Shown here piece by piece: positions 1 to 8,610 of a DNA stretch of 58,466 bases. Below the pieces are notes generated by a model. The model was given only the letters and a program-made list of their open reading frames with translations. It was not told the origin of the DNA and ran no database searches. The stretch comes from an uncultured Clostridia bacterium (GTDB lineage Bacteria; Bacillota; Clostridia; TANB77; CAG-508). The translations under genes were made by a program, and so were the position numbers. Each line of letters starts with the position of its first letter. Position 1 is the stretch's first letter. The stretch lies in assembly GCA_947631385.1 (NCBI GenBank), contig CANRLE010000002.1, positions 1 through 58,466 on the forward strand, read 5' to 3'.

Positions 1-61
1 ATCGTCTTACCCGCAACGACATAGCCATTGCACTTGGACTTGACAACCTACCTTATATAGT
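1..61. other. GC-richer edge segment not continuous with the flippase gene
   Basis: These bases are visibly richer in G and C than the following 58 kb. The flippase frame that is open from position 62 meets a TGA stop at 41-43, although a Wzx protein should extend some 300 residues further upstream. Another frame of the + strand is open from position 3 to a TAA at about 70-72 and uses CTT, ACC, CGC, AAC and GAC codons that are uncommon in the rest of the window. The switch near position 55-61 looks like a junction with unrelated DNA, either a real recombination point or a chimeric contig end. I cannot assign a function. Confidence 0.5.
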
Positions 62-685
62 GTGTTTAACCTAACATGGACAGAATCAGCGGCAATAAAT
101 ATAGATTCAGACGATAAGGATGAATTCTTTAGCAAAATACTAGATTTTAATATTCGTTTTTTTGGAGCTATTATATTAGGAATTATAGCGTTTATGCCAT
201 TTGTATTTTCTATTATTATAAATGAGAAATTTCATGAAGCATATTTTCAAATACCAATTTTAATGATAGCAAGTATATTTAATATTTCTACAGGTTTTTT
301 AGGTTCAATTTATGTAGCAAAAAAAATAACAAAAGAAATTGCAAAAACTTCAATTTTATCAGCAATTATAAATTTAATTATAAATGTGGCACTAATTAAG
401 TTTATTGGACTTTATGCAGCGTCTATATCTACAGCTGTTTCTTATTTTGCAATGACAGTTTACAGGGCAATAGATGTTAGAAAATATATAAAATTAAAGA
501 TAGATAAAAAGGTATTTTTCTCTTATGTAGTAATGTTGGTAATAACAACAATATTCTACTATTTACAGATGAAAACAATGTCTTTAATAATAGCAATTTT
601 TGTAAGTATTTATGCAATTATTTTGAATAAACATAGTTTTAAATTTATTTTAGATTTAGTAAAAAGGAAAATAAGATGGAGTTAA
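62..685 (+). CDS. C-terminal part of a Wzx/MOP-family polysaccharide flippase (5' truncated)
   Basis: About 207 residues with five or six hydrophobic segments and the loop TWTESAAI, which resembles the central part of Wzx/RfbX (MOP superfamily) lipid-linked oligosaccharide flippases. Full-length relatives have about 450-510 residues and 12-14 membrane segments, so the N-terminal half is missing. The GTG at 62 is only the first codon after the edge junction and probably not a true start; no ribosome binding site precedes it. The gene overlaps the following glycosyltransferase by 10 bases, so it was translated as part of a glycan operon. The second, complete flippase of the window begins at 21267. 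Confidence 0.7.
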   Translation: MFNLTWTESAAINIDSDDKDEFFSKILDFNIRFFGAIILGIIAFMPFVFSIIINEKFHEAYFQIPILMIASIFNISTGFLGSIYVAKKITKEIAKTSILSAIINLIINVALIKFIGLYAASISTAVSYFAMTVYRAIDVRKYIKLKIDKKVFFSYVVMLVITTIFYYLQMKTMSLIIAIFVSIYAIILNKHSFKFILDLVKRKIRWS

Positions 686-1725
686 TTAGTATTATTATAC
701 CAGTATATAATGGTGAAAAATGGATAAAAAGGTGTATAGAATCTATTTTAAATCAAACATATCCTAATATTGAAATTATTATAATTAATGATGGCTCAAC
801 TGATAATAGCCTAGATATTTGCAAAAAATATGAAAAAGAAAATGTAACAATCATCGACAAAGAAAATAGTGGTGTTAGTGATTGTAGAAATATAGGAATA
901 CAAAATGCAAAAGGAAAATATTTATTTTTTATAGATATAGATGATTTTATAAAAGAAGAGACATTAGAAGAATTATATAAAATTGCAAAAAAATATGACG
1001 CAGATATTGTAAAATGCAATTACCAAGAGATAGAAGATTCAGGAGATGCAATAAAAGAAACTAGTTTTGAAAAGTTTAGAGAGTTTAACATAGAAAATAA
1101 ACAAGACAAAGATGAATTAGATAGCTTATTAATAAATACTTATAAATTTCATAATGTATGGGGACAATTAATTTTGACTTCACAAGCTAAAAAGTGCAAA
1201 TTTGATATTGACTTAGTAATGGGAGAAGATTTTATTTATAATTATGAAATGTTTAGTCAATGTAAGAAAATAGTTGTTGTACCACAATACTATTATTGTT
1301 ATTATTATAATTCTAATGGAATGGCATTCAACCAAAATATTAATAAGATAAAAAGAAAAATAGAAGATACAATTTATGTGTATAAAAAAATTTTGGAGAA
1401 TAATCAAAATTTAGAAAGAGATATTATTTTAAGTAATGCAATAAGAGAAATTACACGTCATATTGTTACAATTTCAACTAATAAAGAGATAACCTTAAAA
1501 GAAAAGAAAGAGTATTTGAAAAAAATAGTAAAAGATGAATTATTTAAAGAAGCAGGAAATACTATACAACTACATGATGTAGAATTGAAAAATAGTAGAC
1601 ACAAAATAGCAGCCAAATATTTGTTGAAAGGAGATTATAATAAGTTATATATATATTTGCAATATATATATAATCCAATTAAAAGGATAACAATTTGGGT
1701 GAGGGGTAAAAATGAAAAAATATGA
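676..1725 (+). CDS. Family 2 glycosyltransferase
   Basis: A 349-residue GT-A fold transferase that would add a sugar from a nucleotide-sugar to a lipid-linked glycan at the inner membrane face. It begins with the typical strand ISIIIPVYNGE; NDGSTD follows at about residues 38-43, and the metal-binding DID triad lies at about 88-90 in the motif FFIDIDDF. The C-terminal third is lysine-rich and less conserved, as in capsule GT2 enzymes. It overlaps the flippase upstream and the UDP-galactopyranose mutase downstream (14 bases), suggesting translational coupling. Its position directly before glf suggests a galactofuranosyl transferase, which is inference. A related GT2-glf pair occurs at 17907-20057. 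Confidence 0.85.
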   Translation: MELISIIIPVYNGEKWIKRCIESILNQTYPNIEIIIINDGSTDNSLDICKKYEKENVTIIDKENSGVSDCRNIGIQNAKGKYLFFIDIDDFIKEETLEELYKIAKKYDADIVKCNYQEIEDSGDAIKETSFEKFREFNIENKQDKDELDSLLINTYKFHNVWGQLILTSQAKKCKFDIDLVMGEDFIYNYEMFSQCKKIVVVPQYYYCYYYNSNGMAFNQNINKIKRKIEDTIYVYKKILENNQNLERDIILSNAIREITRHIVTISTNKEITLKEKKEYLKKIVKDELFKEAGNTIQLHDVELKNSRHKIAAKYLLKGDYNKLYIYLQYIYNPIKRITIWVRGKNEKI

Positions 1726-2812
1726 TTATTTAATAGTAGGTTCAGGTTTGTTTGGTTCCATATTTGCTTATGAAGCAAATAAGAAAGGAAAAAAATGTCT
1801 AGTAATTGATAAACGTTCTCATATTGGAGGAAACATTTATACAAAAAATATAGATGGAATTCAAGTGCATCAATATGGGGCACATATATTTCATACAAGC
1901 AATAAAGAAGTATGGCAATATATAAATCAATTTGCGGAATTTAATAGATATACAAACTCTCCAATAGCACGTTACAAAGATGAATTATATAATATGCCAT
2001 TTAATATGAATACATTTAACAAATTATGGGGAGTTATAACTCCTATTGAAGCAAAAAATAAAATTGAGAAAGAGAAAAAAGAAGCGGGTATTACAAATCC
2101 TAAAAATTTGGAAGAGCAAGCAATAAGCTTAGTAGGAAAAACCATTTATGAGAAACTAATAAAAGGATATACGGAAAAGCAATGGGGGAAAAAAGCTACA
2201 GAATTACCAAGCTTTATAATAAAAAGACTTCCTGTTCGCTTTACATATGACAATAATTATTTTAATGATATATATCAAGGAATACCAATTGGAGGATATA
2301 CAAAGATTATTGAAAAAATGTTAGAAGGAATAGATGTAAAGTTAAATTGCAACTTTTTTGATAATAGAGAGGAATTAGAACAATTAGCAGAAAAAATAAT
2401 ATTTACAGGTCCAATTGATGAATTTTATAATTATGAATTTGGCGAGCTAGAATATAGAAGTTTAAGATTTGAAACAGACATTTTAAACGAAGAAAATTAT
2501 CAAGGAAATGCAGTTGTTAATTATACTGAATATGAAGTTCCATATACTAGAATAATAGAGCATAAACATTTTGAATATGGCACACAACCAAATACAGTTA
2601 TTACAAAAGAATATCCAGATAGTTGGGATCGTAGCAAAGAACCATATTATCCAATTAATGATGAAAGAAATAATAAATTATATGAAAAATATAAATTACT
2701 AGCAAGTAAAAACCCAAATATTATTTTTGATGGAAGATTAGGCGAATATAAGTATTATGATATGGATAAGGTAATATTAAAAGCATTAAATTGCGTAAGA
2801 AATGAGATGTAA
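1712..2812 (+). CDS. glf: UDP-galactopyranose mutase (copy 1)
   Basis: A flavoenzyme of 366 residues that interconverts UDP-galactopyranose and UDP-galactofuranose in the cytoplasm, supplying galactofuranose for surface glycans. The N-terminal FAD-binding fingerprint VGSGLFG lies at residues 9-15, followed by IDKRSHIGGN and YGAHIFHT, and the family signatures KGYTEKQWG and RLPVRFTYDNNYFND are present. The length matches bacterial Glf (about 365-370). The last codons are followed by an AT-rich hairpin region. A clearly paralogous copy is at 18951; the two are similar along their whole length but have diverged, so they are not a recent duplication. Strong assignment. Confidence 0.95.
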   Translation: MKKYDYLIVGSGLFGSIFAYEANKKGKKCLVIDKRSHIGGNIYTKNIDGIQVHQYGAHIFHTSNKEVWQYINQFAEFNRYTNSPIARYKDELYNMPFNMNTFNKLWGVITPIEAKNKIEKEKKEAGITNPKNLEEQAISLVGKTIYEKLIKGYTEKQWGKKATELPSFIIKRLPVRFTYDNNYFNDIYQGIPIGGYTKIIEKMLEGIDVKLNCNFFDNREELEQLAEKIIFTGPIDEFYNYEFGELEYRSLRFETDILNEENYQGNAVVNYTEYEVPYTRIIEHKHFEYGTQPNTVITKEYPDSWDRSKEPYYPINDERNNKLYEKYKLLASKNPNIIFDGRLGEYKYYDMDKVILKALNCVRNEM

Positions 2813-2840
2813 AAATTTACTTTAAAATTACAAAAAGTAC

Positions 2841-2869
2841 TTGAAAAATATAGATAGATGTGTTAGAAT
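2841..2869 (+). promoter_or_regulatory. Putative sigma-A promoter upstream of the coiled-coil gene
   Basis: TTGAAA at 2841-2846 and TAGAAT at 2864-2869 are separated by 17 bases. The start site would fall in or next to the hairpin at 2870-2896, leaving a leader of about 155 bases before the gene at 3033. The AT-rich background makes chance matches easy, so confidence is moderate. Confidence 0.4.
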
Positions 2870-2896
2870 AAAAAACATAATTTATCTATGTTTTTT
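2870..2896. terminator. AT-rich hairpin, possible bidirectional terminator after glf
   Basis: A perfect 10-base inverted repeat (arms AAAAAACATA and TATGTTTTTT) encloses a 7-base loop. The right arm ends in a T-run and the left arm begins with an A-run, so it could terminate transcription on either strand. The stem is weak because it has almost no GC pairs. Confidence 0.4.
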
Positions 2897-3032
2897 ATAT
2901 AGGTAAATTTTCTATCTAATTTGTTTTTTAATTCAATTTTTATTTTATATCGGTAACTATTTTAATTCTTTTGCTTTAAAAATATTATGATAGCTAGATA
3001 TAAATTAAATTTTATAACGAAAGGAGGATTAT

Positions 3033-3545
3033 ATGACTGTTGATGAATTATGGAAAAACTTAAAGCCTTTTATGGAAAAAGTTCTTGAAGAAATAAGCAT
3101 ACTAAAGAGTGATGTAAGCATACTAAAAAGCGATGTGAGCATACTAAAAGAGAAAGTAAGTGCATTAGAAGAAGATGTAAGCATATTAAAAAGTGATGTG
3201 AGCACACTAAAAGAGAAAGTAAGTGCATTAGAAGAAGATGTGAGCACATTAAAAAGTGATGTAAGCACATTAAAAAGTGATGTAAGCACACTAAAAAGCG
3301 ATGTAAGCACATTAAAAAGTGATGTGAGCACATTAAAAAGTGATGTGAGCATATTAAAGACTGATATGCATGCAGTAAAAGATGTTAATATGACAAAACT
3401 TATAACAATACAATTAGAAACAAGAAAAGACATAGAAAAACTCAGCAAAAAATTAAACGAAAGCATAGAAAAGAACGAGCTAGATCACAAAAAATTTGAA
3501 TATCAAATTGCAAATTTAGAATGGAAAACGAAAATAGTTAATTAA
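3033..3545 (+). CDS. Heptad-repeat coiled-coil protein of unknown function
   Basis: A 170-residue protein preceded by a strong AAAGGAGG site. After a short N-terminal segment it is built of about 13 consecutive seven-residue units (consensus VSxLKxD, residues 21-111), then a less regular amphipathic helix. There is no signal peptide and no membrane segment, so it is predicted to be cytoplasmic. The spacing of V and L at heptad positions a and d predicts a long parallel coiled coil. The C-terminal half is like the hydrophilic coiled-coil region of small bacterial DUF1640-type or phage-associated proteins, but I do not recognise a family. It stands alone between two possible transcription units. 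Confidence 0.7.
   Translation: MTVDELWKNLKPFMEKVLEEISILKSDVSILKSDVSILKEKVSALEEDVSILKSDVSTLKEKVSALEEDVSTLKSDVSTLKSDVSTLKSDVSTLKSDVSTLKSDVSILKTDMHAVKDVNMTKLITIQLETRKDIEKLSKKLNESIEKNELDHKKFEYQIANLEWKTKIVN
3093..3365 (+). repeat. In-frame 21-base tandem repeats encoding heptads
   Basis: About 13 tandem units of 21 bases, each encoding seven residues such as VSTLKSD. Five consecutive units in the distal part are nearly identical at the nucleotide level, while VSALEED and VSTLKEK variants occur in the first half. The near identity suggests that copy number can change by recombination or slippage without breaking the frame. Confidence 0.85.
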
Positions 3546-3601
3546 AAACTAAAATGTCTTATATAAACATAGATAAATTATAATTAAAATAGGAGAAAAA
3601 A

Positions 3602-4582
3602 ATGCAAAGAAAAAAAGGGTTAAAAATATTTGGAATAATAGTATTAATATTAATAATTATCTTGGCAATACTGATAGGAGCAATCTATTGGTACTTAAAC
3701 AGTAAAGCAGACAAAATGCAGAAGGTTGAACTTGATGAAGAAGAACTAGGAGTATCTGCAGAAGTAGAAGAAAAACTATCAGACTACAGAAATATAGCTA
3801 TATTTGGAATTGACTCAAGGCAAGACACCTATGATTTAGGCAACAGAAGTGACTGTATTATTATAGCAAGTATAAATAATAAGACTAAAGAAGTAAAGCT
3901 AGTGTCAGTTTATCGTGACACATATGTGCAAATTGAAGGACATGGATTAGATAAAATAACTCATGCCTACTCTTTTGGTTCTGCACCACTTGCTATAAAA
4001 ACAATAAATACAAATTTTGATTTAAATATAAAAGAATTTATAACAGTAAACTTTGATGCTGTGAAAGAAATTGTTGACAGCATTGGTGGAATTCCAATGG
4101 AAATCACAAGTGAAGAAGTTTCACACATTTCTGGAATTAATAGTGCAGGAAATTACAATCTGACAGGTGAACAAGCATTAGCATATGCAAGAATTAGATA
4201 TGCAACTGGAGGGGATTATAAAAGAACAGAAAGAATGAGAAATGTTTTAACAGCTGTAGCTACAAAAGCACAAAAATTCAACATTAGTCAATTAAATCAA
4301 TTAATAGATACTTTATTACCAAGAATATACACAAATTTATCAGCTAATGACATATTTAGTATGCTCCCAAGTACTACTGACTTAAAAATTACAGAAAGTA
4401 TTGGATGGCCATATGAAACAAAAGGCATTACTTTAGATAGATGGTATGGAGTACCAATTACTTTAGAAAGTAATGTAACTAGATTACATCAAGAAATATT
4501 TGCAGAACCTAATTATGCACCATCAGAAACAGTAAAAAATATTAGTAATCAAATTATTAACAAGACAGGATATGATAAATAA
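3602..4582 (+). CDS. LytR-CpsA-Psr (LCP) family glycopolymer ligase
   Basis: A 326-residue protein with a short basic N-terminus and one membrane segment at about residues 9-31, followed by an extracellular LCP domain from about residue 63. Family landmarks are NIAIFGIDSR, NRSDCIIIASIN, VSVYRDTYV, DKITHAYSFG and ARIRYATGGDYKRTERM, including the arginines that bind pyrophosphate. LCP enzymes transfer undecaprenyl-linked capsule or teichoic acid chains to peptidoglycan. Its position beside a large polysaccharide operon suggests that it attaches that polymer to the wall. The VanZ-like gene starts one base after its stop codon. Good assignment to the family; the exact polymer is unknown. Confidence 0.9.
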   Translation: MQRKKGLKIFGIIVLILIIILAILIGAIYWYLNSKADKMQKVELDEEELGVSAEVEEKLSDYRNIAIFGIDSRQDTYDLGNRSDCIIIASINNKTKEVKLVSVYRDTYVQIEGHGLDKITHAYSFGSAPLAIKTINTNFDLNIKEFITVNFDAVKEIVDSIGGIPMEITSEEVSHISGINSAGNYNLTGEQALAYARIRYATGGDYKRTERMRNVLTAVATKAQKFNISQLNQLIDTLLPRIYTNLSANDIFSMLPSTTDLKITESIGWPYETKGITLDRWYGVPITLESNVTRLHQEIFAEPNYAPSETVKNISNQIINKTGYDK

Positions 4583-5065
4583 ATGAATATGGAAAAAATT
4601 AAGATTAATATTCTAAGAGTAATACTATTAATCTTACTCTTAGGAACATTTTTTGCTATATTTGGATTTTCTAGCCAAAATGGAGAAGAATCAGGAAGTT
4701 TAAGTAAAAATGTAGCAAAGTTCTTTTTAGAAAAAATAGTTTACCATGAAAAAGAAATTAATGAGCAAGTTTTAGAAACAACGACAAAAGTAATTCGTAA
4801 AGTAGCACATTTTTCTATATATACAGTAGTAGGATTTTTACTAATGTCTTTTGTCAGTACATATAATTTAAAAGAAAGAAAAAGAGTTTTAATGAGCTTG
4901 TGCATAGGTATTTTATATGCAACATCAGATGAAATTCATCAAGCCTTTGTACCAGGAAGAGGTCCGCAGGTAACTGATGTTATGATAGATTCAATGGGTG
5001 TAGTATTGGGAATATTAATAGTATTATTTATTTTAAAAATATTAAGAACTGCAATTAAAAAATAA
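4583..5065 (+). CDS. VanZ-like membrane protein
   Basis: A 160-residue protein with four predicted membrane segments (about 8-29, 72-90, 102-119 and 132-153). It carries the VanZ-family signatures FGFSSQNGEES after the first segment, RKVAHFSIY, and SDEIHQAFVPGRGPQVTDV. VanZ was named for low-level teicoplanin resistance, but most members have no proven activity and are common in cell-envelope loci. The ATG directly abuts the LCP stop codon and a second ATG lies two codons later, so the two genes are surely co-transcribed. A short hairpin with a T-run follows the stop codon. Confidence 0.85.
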   Translation: MNMEKIKINILRVILLILLLGTFFAIFGFSSQNGEESGSLSKNVAKFFLEKIVYHEKEINEQVLETTTKVIRKVAHFSIYTVVGFLLMSFVSTYNLKERKRVLMSLCIGILYATSDEIHQAFVPGRGPQVTDVMIDSMGVVLGILIVLFILKILRTAIKK

Positions 5066-5185
5066 AGAATCTGTAGTTCTTTTTTCTATGTTAAAATTTG
5101 AGCAAAATAACATAAAAATATTTAATTTATGTTGCTTAATTCATAATAAAATCTCAAAAAAAGTTCGAAAAATATCGAAAAAATA

Positions 5186-5214
5186 TTGCAAAGTATTATT
5201 TGAAAGAGTATAAT
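5186..5214 (+). promoter_or_regulatory. Putative sigma-A promoter of the main polysaccharide operon
   Basis: TTGCAA at 5186-5191 and a perfect TATAAT at 5209-5214 with 17-base spacing, 46 bases before the GTG start of the dehydratase gene at 5260. It is the only clear promoter before the closely packed genes that follow. Confidence 0.6.
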
Positions 5215-5259
5215 TAATTTACGTGTGATGTTGAAAAGAATACAAAAAGGGGAATTAAA

Positions 5260-7131
5260 GTGAAAAGGTCAAAAAAATTCAAGAATATTGAATTAAGAAT
5301 TATGGATATTATTATTGTTGCTGCATCATATTATATTGCAGAAGTGCTAATCAACAATTCATTTATTGTATCAGATATATTAAACCAAGCTATTATTCAT
5401 TCAATTATTTTAGCAGTTATCATTTATTCGTGGATGTTACATGTTTTTAATACTTATAGAAACATAACAAGATATGAAAATGGAAATGATTATTTAGTAT
5501 ATGTATTAGTATGTTTAATTTCTTATACAATAATAACAATGATATCAATAATATCACAAATTGAGTTTGTAAGTGCTAGAGCTAACATGATTGCAGCATT
5601 AATAATTGTAGTGACAATTATTGGATATCGTGTCCTTTTAAGAGCAATTCTAACAGAAAATTTTAAAACTACAAAAGAAAAAACAAACAATAAGAAAAAT
5701 GTTTTAATTGTTGGTGCTGGTAGTGCTTCTAGAATTGTAATAAATGCTTTAAACACAACAATGAAAGACACTTATCATGTTGTAGGTTTAGTAGATGACA
5801 ACATTAATAAAGTTAATTATATGATATCTGGAAATCAAATTTTAGGAACTAGATATGAAATACCAAAAATTTGCCAAGAAAATCAAGTAGAATTGATTTT
5901 ATTTACAATATCTAATATAAATAATAAAGAAAGAAAAGACATACTAAAAATTTGTCAAGAAACTGGCTGTAAAGTAAGAATTTTACCGGGAACAGCAGAA
6001 TTAATTAAAAATAAGAGCTTGATGGATAATTTTAGAGATGTAGAGATCGAAGATTTATTAGGTAGAGAACCAATTAAATTAGATAATAAGAATATTGGCA
6101 AGTTGATAGAGAATAAAGTAGTATTAGTAACAGGTGGAGGAGGCTCAATTGGCTCTGAACTATGTAGACAAATTGTAAAATACAATCCAAAAAAATTAGT
6201 CATGGTAGATATTTACGAAAATAATTTATATGATATTGAACAAGAACTAAGAGCAAATTATCCACAATTAGAAATTGATGCTATTGTAGCTAGTGTAAGA
6301 GACAAAGAAAGATTAAATGAAATATTTGAAAAATTCAAACCTTATCTAGTATTTCATGCAGCAGCACATAAACATGTGCCATTAATGGAAACTAGTCCAC
6401 TAGAAGCCATAAAAAATAATGTGTTTGGAACATATAATGTTGTAAATTGTGCAGATGAATACAATGTAAAAAGATGCATTTTGATTTCTACTGATAAAGC
6501 TGTAAATCCAACTAATATTATGGGAGCCACAAAACGTTTATGTGAAATGATTGTACAGGCGAAAGATAAAGTAAGTAAAACGGAATATGCAGCAGTACGA
6601 TTCGGAAATGTATTAGGTAGTAATGGGTCAGTAGTACCATTATTTAAAAAACAAATTGCAAGTGGAGGACCAGTAACTGTTACACACAAGGACATTACAA
6701 GATTTTTTATGACAATACCAGAAGCTGTATCACTTGTGCTACAAGCTATGTCTTATGCAAAGGGTGGCGAAATATTTGTACTTGACATGGGAGAACCAGT
6801 TAAAATATATGATATGGCGGTTAACTTGATTAAATTATCAGGACTAGAGCCAAATGTTGATATACAAATTAAAGTAACTGGATTAAGACCGGGAGAAAAA
6901 CTTTATGAGGAATTGCTAATGGAAGAAGAAGGATTAACTCAAACGGAGCATGATAAAATTCACATAGCAAAACCTATGGATATTGATATGGAAAGAGTAG
7001 AAAATAAATTAAAAGAATTAGAAGGTCTATTACAACATTGCAATAATGAGCAAAAAGAAGAAATAAAACGAGTAATGAAAGAAGTTGTACCAACTTATAG
7101 AGAACCAGAGCAAAATGGAAAGGAAGACTAA
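5260..7131 (+). CDS. FlaA1/CapD-type membrane nucleotide-sugar 4,6-dehydratase
   Basis: A 623-residue inner-membrane enzyme with four N-terminal membrane segments (about residues 12-130). A Rossmann domain with VGAGSASRI (about 150) follows, then a short-chain dehydrogenase/reductase domain with VTGGGGSIGSELCRQI (about 290), HAAAHKHVPLME and STDKAVNPTNIMGATKR, the active-site region in which Met replaces the usual Tyr, as in PglF/FlaA1 dehydratases. These enzymes convert UDP-GlcNAc to the 4-keto-6-deoxy sugar used to make di-N-acetylbacillosamine or related primers. The next gene encodes the matching initiating transferase. The start is GTG, preceded by AAAAGGGG. Sugar product not provable from sequence. 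Confidence 0.9.
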   Translation: MKRSKKFKNIELRIMDIIIVAASYYIAEVLINNSFIVSDILNQAIIHSIILAVIIYSWMLHVFNTYRNITRYENGNDYLVYVLVCLISYTIITMISIISQIEFVSARANMIAALIIVVTIIGYRVLLRAILTENFKTTKEKTNNKKNVLIVGAGSASRIVINALNTTMKDTYHVVGLVDDNINKVNYMISGNQILGTRYEIPKICQENQVELILFTISNINNKERKDILKICQETGCKVRILPGTAELIKNKSLMDNFRDVEIEDLLGREPIKLDNKNIGKLIENKVVLVTGGGGSIGSELCRQIVKYNPKKLVMVDIYENNLYDIEQELRANYPQLEIDAIVASVRDKERLNEIFEKFKPYLVFHAAAHKHVPLMETSPLEAIKNNVFGTYNVVNCADEYNVKRCILISTDKAVNPTNIMGATKRLCEMIVQAKDKVSKTEYAAVRFGNVLGSNGSVVPLFKKQIASGGPVTVTHKDITRFFMTIPEAVSLVLQAMSYAKGGEIFVLDMGEPVKIYDMAVNLIKLSGLEPNVDIQIKVTGLRPGEKLYEELLMEEEGLTQTEHDKIHIAKPMDIDMERVENKLKELEGLLQHCNNEQKEEIKRVMKEVVPTYREPEQNGKED

Positions 7132-7136
7132 AACAG

Positions 7137-7766
7137 ATGAGTAAGAATATTTATCTAAAAATAAAAAGATTATTGGATATTATATTTTCTTTTTTAGGAA
7201 TTATTATTGTTTCTCCAATTTTTTTAATAGTAGCTATTGCAATAAAGATAGATTCAAAAGGTCCAATTATTTTTAAACAAAAGAGATTGGGAAAAAATGG
7301 CAAAGAGTTTGATATATATAAATTTAGATCTATGATTGTTGGAGCAGAAAAAATAGGGACAGGAGTATATTCAAAAAAAGATGATAATAGAGTAACAAGA
7401 GTAGGCAAATTTATACGTATGACTAGTATTGATGAATTACCACAATTAGTTAATATACTAAAAGGGGAAATGAGTTTTATTGGACCAAGACCTGTATTAA
7501 CTTATCATCCATGGAAATATGAAGATTATACAGAGGAACAATTAAAAAGATTTGAGGTAAGACCAGGAGTAACTGGTTGGGCACAAATACATGGAAGAAA
7601 ACAATTGGAATGGGATAAAAGAATTAAATATGATGTGGAATATGCTGAAAAAGTAAATTTTATTTTAGACATAAAGATATTTTTAATAACTATATATAAA
7701 GTTTTATTAATGAAAGATAATGTAAATACTATAGAAACGGTTAAAGAAGAACAGAAGTTAAATTAG
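7137..7766 (+). CDS. Initiating phosphoglycosyl transferase (bacterial sugar transferase, PglC/WcaJ type)
   Basis: A 209-residue monotopic enzyme that transfers a sugar-1-phosphate from a UDP-sugar to undecaprenyl phosphate, the first step of lipid-linked glycan synthesis. It has the N-terminal reentrant hydrophobic helix (about 10-34), the KQKRLGKNGKEFDIYKFRSM-like region, the catalytic Asp-Glu pair in SIDELPQL, SFIGPRPVL, and RPGVTGWAQIHGR. Its size matches the small PglC-like class with only the catalytic core. It lies five bases after the dehydratase gene, whose UDP-sugar is the likely substrate. Firm assignment to family, with moderate certainty about substrate. Confidence 0.92.
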   Translation: MSKNIYLKIKRLLDIIFSFLGIIIVSPIFLIVAIAIKIDSKGPIIFKQKRLGKNGKEFDIYKFRSMIVGAEKIGTGVYSKKDDNRVTRVGKFIRMTSIDELPQLVNILKGEMSFIGPRPVLTYHPWKYEDYTEEQLKRFEVRPGVTGWAQIHGRKQLEWDKRIKYDVEYAEKVNFILDIKIFLITIYKVLLMKDNVNTIETVKEEQKLN

Positions 7767-7780
7767 AAAAGAGGACAAAG

Positions 7781-8602
7781 ATGTTAAAATTAATGTATAT
7801 AACAAATGAACCAGAAGTAGCCCAAATAGCTGATGAAGCTGGAGTGGATAGAGTTTGGATTGATCTAGAAGTAAATGGAAAAGAAGAAAGACAAAAAAAT
7901 TTAGATACTGTAAAATCAAAACATCAAATTTCAGATATAAGAAAAATAAGAGGAGTATTAAAAAATGCAGAATTAATAGTAAGGGTAAATCCAATGTTTG
8001 AAGAATCTGAAAAAGAAATAAATGAAGTTATTGAGTATGGGGCACAAATTGTAATGTTACCATTTTTTAAAACAGTACAGGAGGTAAAAGAATTCATAAA
8101 GATTGTAAATGGAAGAGCAAAAGTGTGCTTATTATGTGAGACACCAGAAGCTGTAGAATGCATAGATGAGATATTAAGGCAAAAAGGAATTGATGAAATT
8201 CATATAGGATTAAACGATCTACATTTAGGTTATAAAAAGAAATTTATGTTCGAATTATTAACAGATGGAACTGTAGAAATGTTATGCAATAAATTTAAAA
8301 AAGCAGGCATTAAATATGGATTTGGTGGTATTGCAAGAGCTGGAGAAGGAACTTTGAAATCTGAATATATTATAGCTGAACATTATAGATTAGGGTCTAC
8401 AATAGCAATTTTATCAAGAAGTTTTTGTAATACTAATATAATAAAGGATTCCAAAAAAATAAAAGAGTTATTTGAGACAGGAGTAAAAGATATTAGGAAT
8501 ATTGAAACAGAGGTACAAGCTTATACAAGTGAACAATATCAAACAAATAAAGAAAAGATAAAAGAACAGGTTAATATAATTATAAATTCTATAGAAGGAT
8601 AG
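7781..8602 (+). CDS. HpcH/HpaI aldolase family protein
   Basis: A 273-residue predicted class II (metal-dependent) TIM-barrel aldolase or lyase of the HpcH/HpaI/citrate-lyase-beta family, which joins or cleaves pyruvate-type enolates and aldehydes. Visible landmarks are RVWIDLEVNGK, IVRVNPM, the metal-ligand Glu in LLCETPEA, and IHIGLNDLHLGY with the second acidic ligand. The C-terminal tail of about 40 residues is charged. It is followed eight bases later by an Ldh-type oxidoreductase, and the pair sits inside the glycan operon. This suggests synthesis of an acidic building block or substituent, which is inference. The precise substrate cannot be read from the sequence. Confidence 0.75.
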   Translation: MLKLMYITNEPEVAQIADEAGVDRVWIDLEVNGKEERQKNLDTVKSKHQISDIRKIRGVLKNAELIVRVNPMFEESEKEINEVIEYGAQIVMLPFFKTVQEVKEFIKIVNGRAKVCLLCETPEAVECIDEILRQKGIDEIHIGLNDLHLGYKKKFMFELLTDGTVEMLCNKFKKAGIKYGFGGIARAGEGTLKSEYIIAEHYRLGSTIAILSRSFCNTNIIKDSKKIKELFETGVKDIRNIETEVQAYTSEQYQTNKEKIKEQVNIIINSIEG

Positions 8603-8610
8603 AAGGAAAA

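Noticed and set aside
3093..3365. CRISPR-like repeat array
   Set aside because: The repeats are contiguous, without spacers, and in frame with a coding sequence.
3029..3466. Long minus-strand reading frame opposite the coiled-coil gene
   Set aside because: It is a mirror of the 21-base repeats and lacks a ribosome site; the plus strand gene has AAAGGAGG.
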